DNA of 42,357 nt, taken from contig CAIQQQ010000382.1 of assembly GCA_903873995.1 (NCBI GenBank), positions 1 through 42,357 of the forward strand, written 5' to 3'. Source of the DNA: an uncultured Rhodospirillales bacterium (GTDB taxonomy: Bacteria; Pseudomonadota; Alphaproteobacteria; Acetobacterales; Acetobacteraceae). Shown here one piece after another: positions 28,065 through 36,671 of this stretch. The translations under genes were made by a program, and so were the position numbers. Under the pieces are notes generated by a model, which was not told where the DNA came from, searched no databases, and was given only the letters and a program-made list of their open reading frames with translations. How positions within the stretch are numbered: position 1 is the stretch's first letter; each line of letters starts with the position of its first letter.

Positions 28065-28861
28065 TGTCTGAGCTTCGGGCGCGGTTCGACCGGGACGGGT
28101 ATGCGGCGCTGCCCGGGTTGTTGGATGCGGGCGAGGTGGCGGCGATCAACGAGGCTGCACGGGCGTTGTCGGCGCGGCCGGAGCTGGGCGGGGTGGCGAT
28201 TGAGGACGCGCTGGCCATTCATTTTCCGCACAAGCTCTCTCCGCTGATCCGCGAGACCATGACACATCCCGCCATCGTTGCGGTGCTGACACAGTTGATC
28301 GGGCCGGATGTGAAATGCATGCAGTCGATGTATTTCGTGAAAGCCGCCGGCAAGCCCGGCCAGGCCTGGCACCAGGACGAGGCATTCATTCCCACGCGCG
28401 ACCGCTCCCTGACGGCAGCCTGGATCGCGCTGGATGACGCGACGGTGGAGAACGGCTGCCTGTGGGTGCTGCCCGGCTCGCAGCGCAGCGGTGTGATCTG
28501 GCCGACGCGGGCGCATGGCGATCCGGATTTCGACGCGACGCGGGCGGCCTATGATTTTCCGTATCGTGAAGAGGATGCGGTTCCGGTGGAGGTGGCGGCC
28601 GGGAGCGTGGTGTTCTTCAACGGCTACCTGCTGCATCGCTCGCTGCGGAACCGGGCGACCGCGGGGCTTCGCCGGGCGCTGGTGTTTCATTGCATGAGCG
28701 CGCAGTCCTGGCTGCCGTGGAGCTGCGGCGGGCGGATTCCGGCGACCGAGGACAACCGGGATGTGGTGATGGTCGCTGGCAGCGATCCCTACGCAGGGAA
28801 GGGTATCGAAGATCACAGTCCGGTCTTCGTCCGGCGCGAGATGGCGCTGGCCCGAGGATAG
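28064..28861 (+). CDS. Phytanoyl-CoA dioxygenase (PhyH) family protein, putative Fe(II)/2OG oxygenase
   Basis: MSELRARFDRDGYAALPGLLDAGEVAAINEAARAL..., QAWHQDEAFI, NGCLWVLPGSQRSG, LLHRSLRNRATAGLRRALVFH. Confidence 0.9.
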   Translation: MSELRARFDRDGYAALPGLLDAGEVAAINEAARALSARPELGGVAIEDALAIHFPHKLSPLIRETMTHPAIVAVLTQLIGPDVKCMQSMYFVKAAGKPGQAWHQDEAFIPTRDRSLTAAWIALDDATVENGCLWVLPGSQRSGVIWPTRAHGDPDFDATRAAYDFPYREEDAVPVEVAAGSVVFFNGYLLHRSLRNRATAGLRRALVFHCMSAQSWLPWSCGGRIPATEDNRDVVMVAGSDPYAGKGIEDHSPVFVRREMALARG

Positions 28862-28890
28862 GGATGACCTGCGCAGGGCTTTGACCTTGC

Positions 28891-29718
28891 TTACCCTTTG
28901 ACCGCCCCGCTGGTGAGCCCCGCGATGATCTGCCGCTGGGCGAGCAGGAAGAACGCGACGGCGGGGATCAGGGTGAGGGTGATGAAGGCCAGGATCAGGT
29001 TCCAGTCCACCGAGTAGTCGTTGGCGTATTGCATGATGGCCAGCGGCCAGGGGTAGCGTTGGCTGGAGTTCAGGAGGGTCAGCGGCAGGAGGTAGGCGTT
29101 CCAGCTGTGGACGAGGGTGAAGACGGAGACGGTGGCGAGGATCGGGCGGGAGAGCGGCAGCACGATGTGCCAGAGGAAGCCCGCGTAGCCACAGCCGTCG
29201 ATCACCGCCGCACCCCAGAGTTCCTGGGGGAGCTGGCGGAAGAAGCCCCAGAGCAGAACGATGCTCATGCACAGGCCGAAGGCGGTCTGCGGGAGGATGA
29301 CGCCCCAATAGCTGTCCAGCAGGCCAAGGTCGCGGATGCGGACGAAGAGCGGGAGGATGGCGGTGGCGGCGGGGAAGAGCAGGCCGAGAAGGAAATAGCT
29401 GAAGAGGAAGCTGCGGCCGAGGAAGCGGATCTGCGCGAAGGCGAAGGCGGCCATGAGGCCGAAGGTGACGGTGAGGAAGACGGTTGCGGCGGAGAGCCAC
29501 GCGGAGTTTGCGAGAGCGCGCCAGAAGATCGCGCTTGAGAGGATGCCGCCGTAGTTCGTCCAGTCCCACATGGCGGGCAGTCCGAAGGGGTTCGTACGCA
29601 GCTCGCCGATGGTCTTGAAGCCGCCGAGCGCGACGGTGATCAGCGGGATCATCACGAGGATGGCGACGAGGATGAGGGTTGCGAGGCGGGCGAGCGGGAA
29701 CAGCCTGCTTGCGACCAT
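28891..29718 (-). CDS. Carbohydrate ABC transporter permease (MalG type)
   Basis: EAA-like loop ELWGAAVIDGCGYAGFLWHIVLPLSRP; C-terminal ...LLAQRQIIAGLTSGAVKG. Confidence 0.93.
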   Translation of the reverse strand: MVASRLFPLARLATLILVAILVMIPLITVALGGFKTIGELRTNPFGLPAMWDWTNYGGILSSAIFWRALANSAWLSAATVFLTVTFGLMAAFAFAQIRFLGRSFLFSYFLLGLLFPAATAILPLFVRIRDLGLLDSYWGVILPQTAFGLCMSIVLLWGFFRQLPQELWGAAVIDGCGYAGFLWHIVLPLSRPILATVSVFTLVHSWNAYLLPLTLLNSSQRYPWPLAIMQYANDYSVDWNLILAFITLTLIPAVAFFLLAQRQIIAGLTSGAVKG

Positions 29719-29720
29719 CG

Positions 29721-30626
29721 TCAGGCGGTCCGGGTCAAAACGCGGCGGAAGGCCGCGGTGAAGCCCACGCAGAGGATGAAGAGGACGACGCCGACGGCGC
29801 TGCCGAAGCCAATATCCATGCGGGTGATGCCGAAGACGAACTGGAAGCTGACCATGGTGTGGGTGGCGTTGGCTGGGCCGCCGCCGGTGAGTGGCATCAC
29901 CAGGTCGAAGAGCTGGAGCGCGCCGACGACGGCAAAGAAGACGGAGAGACGGATCGAGGGAGCGAGCATGGGGAGCGTGATATGGCGGAGCTGCTGGAGG
30001 CGGGAGGCGCCGTCGATGGCTGCGGCTTCCTGCATTTCGCGCGAGATATCCTGCAGGCCGGCGATGTAGATCATCATGTGGAAGCCGAAATATTTCCAGA
30101 TGACGACGATGAGGATGGCGTAGATGGCCAGATCCGGGTCGGCGAGGATGTAGGGGGGGTCTACGTGGAGCCAGGCGGCGATGGCGTGGGACAAGCCGAA
30201 GCTGTCATCGAAGACGAAACGCCAGATGAGGCCGGCGACGACCTCGCCCAGGATGTAGGGCAGGAAGAAGATGGTGCGGAAGAGGTTGACGCCGGTGAAG
30301 CGGTTGGCGGTCAGCAGCGCCATGCCAAGCGCGAGGGGGAGCTGGATGAGCAGCGAGACGGCGACGACGAGGGCGGTGTTGAAGAGGGCGGTGCTGAAGA
30401 CGCCGTTTCGCAGCAACACCCAGTAGTTGCGCAGTCCCACGAAGTTGGTGGGTGTGCCGTAGCCATTCCAACGATAAACGCTGTACCAGGCGGCCTCGAT
30501 CATCGGGAGGACGACGAAGAGAGTGAAGAGGAGCGTGGCGGGGGCAAGCAGGAGGGCAGCGAGCCCGTTACGCTCCACCGCCTCCCGCCTGCGTGCCCCG
30601 GTCCAAACCGCCATGGCGGCTGCCAC
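29721..30626 (-). CDS. Carbohydrate ABC transporter permease (MalF type)
   Basis: LLLAPATLLFTLFVVLPMIEAAWYSVYRWNGYGTPTNFVGLRNY..., EMQEAAAIDGASRLQQLRHITLPMLAP. Confidence 0.93.
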   Translation of the reverse strand: MAAAMAVWTGARRREAVERNGLAALLLAPATLLFTLFVVLPMIEAAWYSVYRWNGYGTPTNFVGLRNYWVLLRNGVFSTALFNTALVVAVSLLIQLPLALGMALLTANRFTGVNLFRTIFFLPYILGEVVAGLIWRFVFDDSFGLSHAIAAWLHVDPPYILADPDLAIYAILIVVIWKYFGFHMMIYIAGLQDISREMQEAAAIDGASRLQQLRHITLPMLAPSIRLSVFFAVVGALQLFDLVMPLTGGGPANATHTMVSFQFVFGITRMDIGFGSAVGVVLFILCVGFTAAFRRVLTRTA

Positions 30627-30632
30627 GGGGCG

Positions 30633-31925
30633 TTAGCGCTCGAGCTCCCACGCATCCTGGATGGCGGCACCCACCTGCTTGGGGGTCATGCGGCCGGCGG
30701 CGAGATCGGCCGAGGTGTCATTGGCCACGCGGCCGACAGATGGGCCGAGCATCTGGTCGTAGTAGTTCTGCAGATAGGCGGCCCCGGAGAGCTGAACGGT
30801 GAGGCGCTTGTAGAACGGGTCCTGCATCTCGGTTTCCGCACGCTTGGCGGCCGGGATGAAGAAGCCGCGCCTGGCGGCCTCGCGCTCGTTGGTCTCGCTG
30901 GTGAGGAAGCGGAGGAAGTCGGTGGCCTCTGGCGGCGCGTCCTTGGTCACGAGGAAGCCGTTGAGCCCGGCGATGTAGTCCGCACCGTTGCCTTTGCCGC
31001 CAGGGACGGTTGGGAAGTCCATCATGCCGAGGCGGTCTTCAAGGCCCTTCTGGTTGGCGCTTTGGGTGCGTTGGATGATCTCGCCGACATTGAGCATGAG
31101 GAACATTGCCGCCTGACCGTCGCCGAACAGCCCGGCGGCCTGGGGGTTGGTCATGGCGGCGTAGCCCTTCTGGAACGGGGCGAGATCGAAAAGCTGTTTG
31201 GTGAGCTCGGCGGCCTTGAGATAGTCCGGCCCGTCAAAGCCGGCGCCGGTCCGGTTGAAGGCGGCGAGGAAGGCCTCCTTGCCGCCGGTGCGCAGAGCGA
31301 GGCATTCCCAGAAGACGTTGAGCGGCCATTTGTCCGACCCGCCGACGGCAAACGGGGTGATGCCGGCGGCCTTGAAGGCCTTGGTGGCGGCCAGCAGGTC
31401 GTCGTACGTTTTGAGGCTGGCGGGATCGAGGCCGATCTTGGCGAACAGCTCCTTGTTGTACCAGAGCGAAACGACCGAGAGGCGGGTGGGCGCGCCGTAG
31501 ACCTTGCCTTTGTAGGTGAGGCCGTCCACGGCGGCGGAACTGAGGCTGTCGGCCCAGGCGCCTTTCATGTCTGCGGTGATGTCCTTGAGGAAGCCGGCCT
31601 CGGCCTGGGCGAACATGACACCGCCGCCCCAGGTGTAGAACAGATGCGGTCGGTCGGGCGATTGCAGCGCGGTGGTGAGCTTGGCCTTGTAGGGCTCGCC
31701 GGACATCACCGTGAGGTCGATCTTCACGCCGGGGTGGCTGGCCTCATAGGTCTTGATGAGGTCACGTTCCCAGGCGGTTTCGGTCGCGTTGCTTTCGGAC
31801 ATGAACCACCGGACGGTGGTTTCAGCTTCGGCCGGAAGCGCGGCTGTGCCGAAGGTCGCGCCCAGGATTGCAATGGTGGCAAGCCGCGTTGCGATGCGCG
31901 TAACGATCTTGTTTGGCGTGGCCAT
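30633..31925 (-). CDS. Carbohydrate ABC transporter, extracellular solute-binding protein
   Basis: Signal peptide; TVRWFMSESNATETAWERDLIKTYEASHPGVKIDLTVMSGEPYKAKLTTALQSPDRPHLFYTWGGG. Confidence 0.93.
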   Translation of the reverse strand: MATPNKIVTRIATRLATIAILGATFGTAALPAEAETTVRWFMSESNATETAWERDLIKTYEASHPGVKIDLTVMSGEPYKAKLTTALQSPDRPHLFYTWGGGVMFAQAEAGFLKDITADMKGAWADSLSSAAVDGLTYKGKVYGAPTRLSVVSLWYNKELFAKIGLDPASLKTYDDLLAATKAFKAAGITPFAVGGSDKWPLNVFWECLALRTGGKEAFLAAFNRTGAGFDGPDYLKAAELTKQLFDLAPFQKGYAAMTNPQAAGLFGDGQAAMFLMLNVGEIIQRTQSANQKGLEDRLGMMDFPTVPGGKGNGADYIAGLNGFLVTKDAPPEATDFLRFLTSETNEREAARRGFFIPAAKRAETEMQDPFYKRLTVQLSGAAYLQNYYDQMLGPSVGRVANDTSADLAAGRMTPKQVGAAIQDAWELER

Positions 31926-32090
31926 GGAGTCCTCCTCCTTCGCGGGGTGTTGCTTTTTTTATGGTGCCCGAACAAAAGAATTGAGCGGAGCGCGGCTGGT
32001 GTCAAGCGCAAGGAGGCAAGCCTTGGCGTTTGCACCTGGCCTCGCCAGCCCGCCATCACCGAAAAGCGGCCCAGGCGGGATGATGACGGC

Positions 32091-33296
32091 ATGAAGACAG
32101 CAGATCCCGAGTTGATGCGGGCGATCAACCGGTTCCACGTGATAGACATCATCCGCAGACAGGCTCCGATCGCACGCGTCGAGATCGCCGATCGCACCGA
32201 TCTGAGCCGCGCCACCGTCTCGGCGATCACTGGCGCGCTGATCGAGGACGGCCTGGTAAACGCGGTGCATGTCGGCCCAACCGACAATGGCGCACGTGGG
32301 CGGCCGCGCGTTCTGCTCGAGCTCAACGGGGCAGCGTATCATGTGGCCGGCGTAACACTGTCGGCTGATCGGCTCTGCGTTGCCATCACCGATTTCAAAG
32401 GTGCGTCGCTCGCGGTGCAGGTTCATGAGGGCGTGCTGGTCGGCCTGACGCCAGAGGCGATCGCAGCCCGTATTTGCGACGCGGTCCTGGCTTGTCTTGC
32501 GACATCGGGTCGCGCGCTGCCGGACATTTCAGCGATCGGCATCGGTCTGCCCGGGATTATCGATGGTGTGTCCGGGCTGTGCCACTGGAGCCCGGTATTA
32601 GGGCCCGAGCCGACGCCGTTCGCGGCACTGGTCGAAGCACGCCTCGGCATCCGCACGGTGATCGAAAACGAGGCCAACCTCGTGGCAATGGCAGAGCATT
32701 GGTTCGGCCAGGGCCGCTTCCTGCGCAGCTTCGCCGTCGTGACCGTCAACGATATGCTCGGGTTGGCGATGATGATCGATGGAAGACTGTATCGCGGTGC
32801 GCAGGGCATAGGCATGGAATTCGGCCACACGAAGCTGTCTGCCGGCGGCCTGCTATGCCGCTGCGGCCAACATGGCTGCCTCGATTCCGTGGCGTCTGAC
32901 GCAGGCCTGGTCGACCAGGCGCGCGCGATCGGCGCGCTGGATGCCCGCGTCTGCGATGGGCAGCCTCTTTCTTCACTCACGATGCGCGCCTTGGCGGGGG
33001 ATGCAACGCTGGAGGCATTGTTTCACCGCGCCGGCGCTGCGTTGGGGCTTGGGATCGCCAACGTGATCAATCTGCTGAACCCACAACGCCTGATCGTCTC
33101 GGGCGCCGGACTGCGCGCCAGAGCGCTGATCGAACAGCCGTTGCTTGCGGCGGCCGCGGCCACCCTGCCGCAGTTGCGTGGCACCACCGAGATTGTGTTT
33201 CACCCATGGACCGATGAGATGTTGGCCTTGGGGGCTGCCAGCATCGTGCTGCGCCAAATCGATGAGGCGCCCTGGGCGGTTCACGCCGGCCGGTGA
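32091..33296 (+). CDS. ROK-family transcriptional regulator (N-terminal HTH)
   Basis: MKTADPELMRAINRFHVIDIIRRQAPIARVEIADRTDLSRATVSAITGALIEDGL; ROK domain IGIGLPGIIDG, GMEFGHTKLSAGGLLCRCGQHGCLDSVASDAGL. Confidence 0.93.
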   Translation: MKTADPELMRAINRFHVIDIIRRQAPIARVEIADRTDLSRATVSAITGALIEDGLVNAVHVGPTDNGARGRPRVLLELNGAAYHVAGVTLSADRLCVAITDFKGASLAVQVHEGVLVGLTPEAIAARICDAVLACLATSGRALPDISAIGIGLPGIIDGVSGLCHWSPVLGPEPTPFAALVEARLGIRTVIENEANLVAMAEHWFGQGRFLRSFAVVTVNDMLGLAMMIDGRLYRGAQGIGMEFGHTKLSAGGLLCRCGQHGCLDSVASDAGLVDQARAIGALDARVCDGQPLSSLTMRALAGDATLEALFHRAGAALGLGIANVINLLNPQRLIVSGAGLRARALIEQPLLAAAAATLPQLRGTTEIVFHPWTDEMLALGAASIVLRQIDEAPWAVHAGR

Positions 33297-33668
33297 CATC
33301 GCGCACGCCAGACCGCCGCCTTCGCTCGGAATCTATTGATATCGTGCAAGCACAATGGAGTCACACTCCCGAGAATGAGTGTTGAGCAGAGCGGCCCTGG
33401 AAGCCATATCCAGTCCTCTCGCCAGGAACCGCACGAAAAATCCCCCACCGGAAATGCCAATCGGTTTTTATTCTTGTAGACAGACTGCCCGGCGCCGGCC
33501 GCCAACAGCGTATCCACCGTGGCGCCGCACGCTGGCAACAGTGGCAGTGGGCTCCATGGCTCCGCCAGCACGTCACGACGGTGCCCCCCAGATCCCACCG
33601 CCAATTCGACTGTCACCCGGACGCCCGGCAGCTCGCGCGGCCGCTGCCCCAGAGCCGCTGCCCCAGAG

Positions 33669-33718
33669 CCGCAGCCGCAGCCGCAGCCGCAGCCGAAGCC
33701 GAAGCCGAAGCCGAAGCC
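33669..33718. repeat. Hexanucleotide tandem repeat (GCCGCA)n then (GCCGAA)n
   Basis: gccgcagccgcagccgcagccgcagccgaagccgaagccgaagccgaagcc. Confidence 0.92.
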
Positions 33719-33973
33719 AAACGGATCGGCGCCCGGCTTCGGCTCCAGCCAACTCAAAAACAACAGGCCGATCAACGCACGCCTCCCCAAGCAGCTCAGG
33801 CACAGGATCAACGCCTATGTCAAACGCCACCCCCTGTTGACGGCCGGGTCCGAGACCTCGCTGGTCCCCGCAACCCGCCCCCACATCCCCTCCAACGGCT
33901 GGCTTCCCGCCAATGCGACCAGACTTTATTGAAACCCCGGAACGAAAACCTCGCACCTGTGCCCGTCCTCCCC

Positions 33974-34603
33974 TCAGAGCTTCCCAAAACCCTGCCGCCG
34001 CGCCGCCGCCAGCACCCCCCGCGGCAACGGTCGGCCGCGCTCCACCACCGGCCGCTCCCGAGGCGCCCTCGCAACGCGCCCCCCCCTCTCACGAACCGCC
34101 CGCACCACCACAGGCCCCAGCAGCTCCGCCTCAATCCCCAGCATCCGGCACAACGGCCGCATCACCCGCCGAGCCTGCGGCGAGGCCGCCAGCAACGCCG
34201 TGACCTCCGCCTCCCCCAGCAGAACCCGAAGCTGCCCCGCAAAACACGCCGCCTCACAAGGCACCAAAGGCAACAACCACCCCAACCGCCGCGGCAATGT
34301 CAAACCACCCCGAGACCGCACAACAGCCGGACGCTCCGCCCGCGCCCCTGCAACCGCCACCCGCGCGCGAACCCGCAGCCGCCCCGCCAGAAACCGCGTC
34401 AGCATCCCCTGAAACCGAACCTCAGCGCGCTTGATCCGCCCCCAGATCACCACAATCACCGCCGCCGCCAGCGCCCCACCCGCAATCCGCGCCGCCACAG
34501 CCCGGCACAACCCACCCAGGGTCAGCGCCAGCCGCTCGGCAACAGTCAGGGATGCGATCAAATTCATGAACTCAATAGGAACATAAACCCATCCCATTTG
34601 CAA
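33974..34603 (-). CDS. Hypothetical protein, probable lineage-specific family
   Basis: 209-aa ORF with regular protein-like composition and an N-terminal hydrophobic stretch: ...RRLGWLLPLVPCEAACFAGQLRVLLGEAEVTALLAASPQARRVMRPLCRMLGIEAELLG...GRPLPRGVLAAARRQGFGKL. Confidence 0.6.
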   Translation of the reverse strand: MQMGWVYVPIEFMNLIASLTVAERLALTLGGLCRAVAARIAGGALAAAVIVVIWGRIKRAEVRFQGMLTRFLAGRLRVRARVAVAGARAERPAVVRSRGGLTLPRRLGWLLPLVPCEAACFAGQLRVLLGEAEVTALLAASPQARRVMRPLCRMLGIEAELLGPVVVRAVRERGGRVARAPRERPVVERGRPLPRGVLAAARRQGFGKL

Positions 34604-34643
34604 CCAAAACCGACTTTCCGCAATCCGGTGAAGGCCAGCAAGG

Positions 34644-34682
34644 CTGGGCTCCGCCCAGACCAGCCAGGGGCCGAGCCCCTGG
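34644..34682. repeat. Pair of adjacent GC-rich hairpins
   Basis: ctgggc-tcc-gcccag (34644-34658) and ccaggggc-cga-gcccctgg (34664-34682). Confidence 0.75.
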
Positions 34683-34761
34683 ACCTCACGCGTTTTTACC
34701 TAGGTTGACAGCCCTGACCCTGCGTCGGACGGTAGATGGAACCAATAGACACGAGATCCCA

Positions 34762-35997
34762 ATGGCTCTGCTCGGCGATGACAACGCCATCGAGGCGATC
34801 AGCGAGAACCGCAATGCGCATTATGAGCCAATGGGATGGCATCACTGGCCAGAATATCCTTGGTTGTCCTACCAGTTTCGCCGCGGACTAGGAGAGACGC
34901 AGGAGGGCGGCGGCGCCGTCTCAGAGGTGCTGCTGGCCGGTTCACGAATGATCCCCGGAGATCTTGAAAGTTGGCACGCCGAATGGAAGCGCATCGCTGA
35001 CAACAATTGGGAGCGTGGACTTGTCGAAGAGCACAAGGACCATATCCGCACCGCAATGAACTGCTTCCTGCGCGCAGCCGATTATTATCGTCAGGCAGAA
35101 TTCCATCTGGAGCCCACCGATCCGCGCCGCCTTCCCACCTTTGAGAAAATGGAGGCGTGCAGCCACAAATTTCTGCAATATCTCAACCCGCCAGGGGAAG
35201 TTGTCGAGATCCCTTACGAGGACGGCAAGCCGATTTGCGGCTATTTCGTCCGCGCCCCGTTCCCGGGCGAAAAACTGCCTGTCTTGATCTGCATGGGCGG
35301 ACTGGACAGCATCAAAGACGAGATGTGGTTCATGCAGGCACATGGTTGCTTGCAGCGCGGCATCTCGGTGCTCATGGTCGACCTTCCTGGCCAGGGCGGC
35401 ACGCTCCGCAGGCATGGCCTGGTCAATCGCGTCGACACCGAAATCCCCGTCGGAAAATGCATCGACTGGCTCGAACAGCGGGCTGACGTGGATGCGTCTC
35501 GCATTGCGGTCTGTGGCTCCAGCCTGGGCGGATATTACGCGGCCCGCGCCGGGTGTTACGAGAGGCGGCTGGCCGCCTGTATCTCACATGGCGCGATCTG
35601 GTCGATCACCGATATCTGGGGTGACAAGGGCGAGGATTTCGGGCTCGCCATGCATGTGAAATGGGTGTTCGGCGCGCCGTCAATGAGGGCCGCGATGGAA
35701 AAGGCCGTCCCGTTCACGCTGGAGGGCCATCTCGATCATATGAGATGCCCCTATCTGATCCTGCACGGCGCCCATGACGTGCTGACCGTCTCGGCCTCGC
35801 GCAAGACCTATGACTACGCGATCGCGAAAGGTGTCAACGCGACGTTGAGGCTGACCTCGCCGGACGAGACAGGGGCCGAACATTGTCAGCACGACAACCC
35901 CACCATCGGGCAGGAAATTCTCGCCGACTGGCTGGCAGATGTGTTCGGCATCGGCCAGCGTGCGCTGCTGCGCACCGGCTGGAACCCGTTGATCTGA
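34762..35997 (+). CDS. Alpha/beta hydrolase (DUF1100 / C-C hydrolase-like)
   Basis: VLICMGGLDSIKDE, nucleophile elbow CGSSLGGYYAAR, acid/His region LILHGAHDVLT and GAEHCQHDNP. The ORF could start at 34705. Confidence 0.88.
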   Translation: MALLGDDNAIEAISENRNAHYEPMGWHHWPEYPWLSYQFRRGLGETQEGGGAVSEVLLAGSRMIPGDLESWHAEWKRIADNNWERGLVEEHKDHIRTAMNCFLRAADYYRQAEFHLEPTDPRRLPTFEKMEACSHKFLQYLNPPGEVVEIPYEDGKPICGYFVRAPFPGEKLPVLICMGGLDSIKDEMWFMQAHGCLQRGISVLMVDLPGQGGTLRRHGLVNRVDTEIPVGKCIDWLEQRADVDASRIAVCGSSLGGYYAARAGCYERRLAACISHGAIWSITDIWGDKGEDFGLAMHVKWVFGAPSMRAAMEKAVPFTLEGHLDHMRCPYLILHGAHDVLTVSASRKTYDYAIAKGVNATLRLTSPDETGAEHCQHDNPTIGQEILADWLADVFGIGQRALLRTGWNPLI

Positions 35998-36008
35998 GGA
36001 GAGCCACA

Positions 36009-36650
36009 ATGAATCTTGGTCTGGACGACATCTGCCCCGCCATCGTCGCCATCGACTGCCATCGCGGCCACCTTGATCCATCGGTCGCAACGATGCCGGC
36101 AACACCCGACATCGCCATGCAGCTCACCGAGGCGAACCGACGGTTCTTCGATCACGCCCGCACGCTTGGCATACCGGTGGTGCACCTGGTGACCACCTAT
36201 CGCGACGTCGCAGAGATACGCTCCAATCCGTTCTGGCGTACGCGGGCCGAGGATCCCAACACGACCCGCAAGAATGTGTTGCGCCACAATCTCGCAGGCT
36301 CGCCCGGCTGCACCATTATGCCCGGCCTCGAACACGCCGGCGACATCGTGGTGAGGACCAAAAAACGTTACGACTGCTTTATCGGCACCGATCTCGATTT
36401 CACTCTGCGCGCGCATGGCGTCAACTGCCTGCTGATCACCGGGATCAATACCAACTCCTGTGTGCTGGCGACCGCAATTGCGGCAAATGTGCGCGATTAC
36501 GCTGTCATCGTGGTGGAAGACTGCGTCGACACGATGGACAGCCATGACCACCATGACGCGGCCCTGCTGTGCCTGCGCACCGCCTTTGCCCATGTCATGA
36601 CATCCAGCGACGCTCTCGCATTGTTCGACCTCAAAAGCCGCGCGGCCTGA
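36009..36650 (+). CDS. Isochorismatase-like cysteine hydrolase
   Basis: AIVAIDCHRGHLDP (catalytic Asp), VRTKKRYDCFIGTDLD (Lys), LLITGINTNSCVLATA (Cys). Confidence 0.92.
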   Translation: MNLGLDDICPAIVAIDCHRGHLDPSVATMPATPDIAMQLTEANRRFFDHARTLGIPVVHLVTTYRDVAEIRSNPFWRTRAEDPNTTRKNVLRHNLAGSPGCTIMPGLEHAGDIVVRTKKRYDCFIGTDLDFTLRAHGVNCLLITGINTNSCVLATAIAANVRDYAVIVVEDCVDTMDSHDHHDAALLCLRTAFAHVMTSSDALALFDLKSRAA

Positions 36651-36671
36651 ACCGCGGCAAGCCCTCGTAGG

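Noticed and set aside
28046-29569. 507-aa minus-strand ORF
   Set aside because: Out-of-frame overlap of the PhyH gene and the MalG-type permease, both with clear family motifs.
31926-32090. Copy of the GAATTTAATTC operator in the SBP/ROK divergent region
   Set aside because: Only a weak resemblance (CCGAACAAAAGAATTGAG) and no clear palindrome; not enough to call a site.
29679-33296. 1205-aa plus-strand ORF
   Set aside because: Only its last 402 codons (from 32091) are the ROK regulator; the first 800 are antisense to three well-supported ABC transporter genes and have the low-complexity E/G/A/V composition typical of GC-rich shadow frames.
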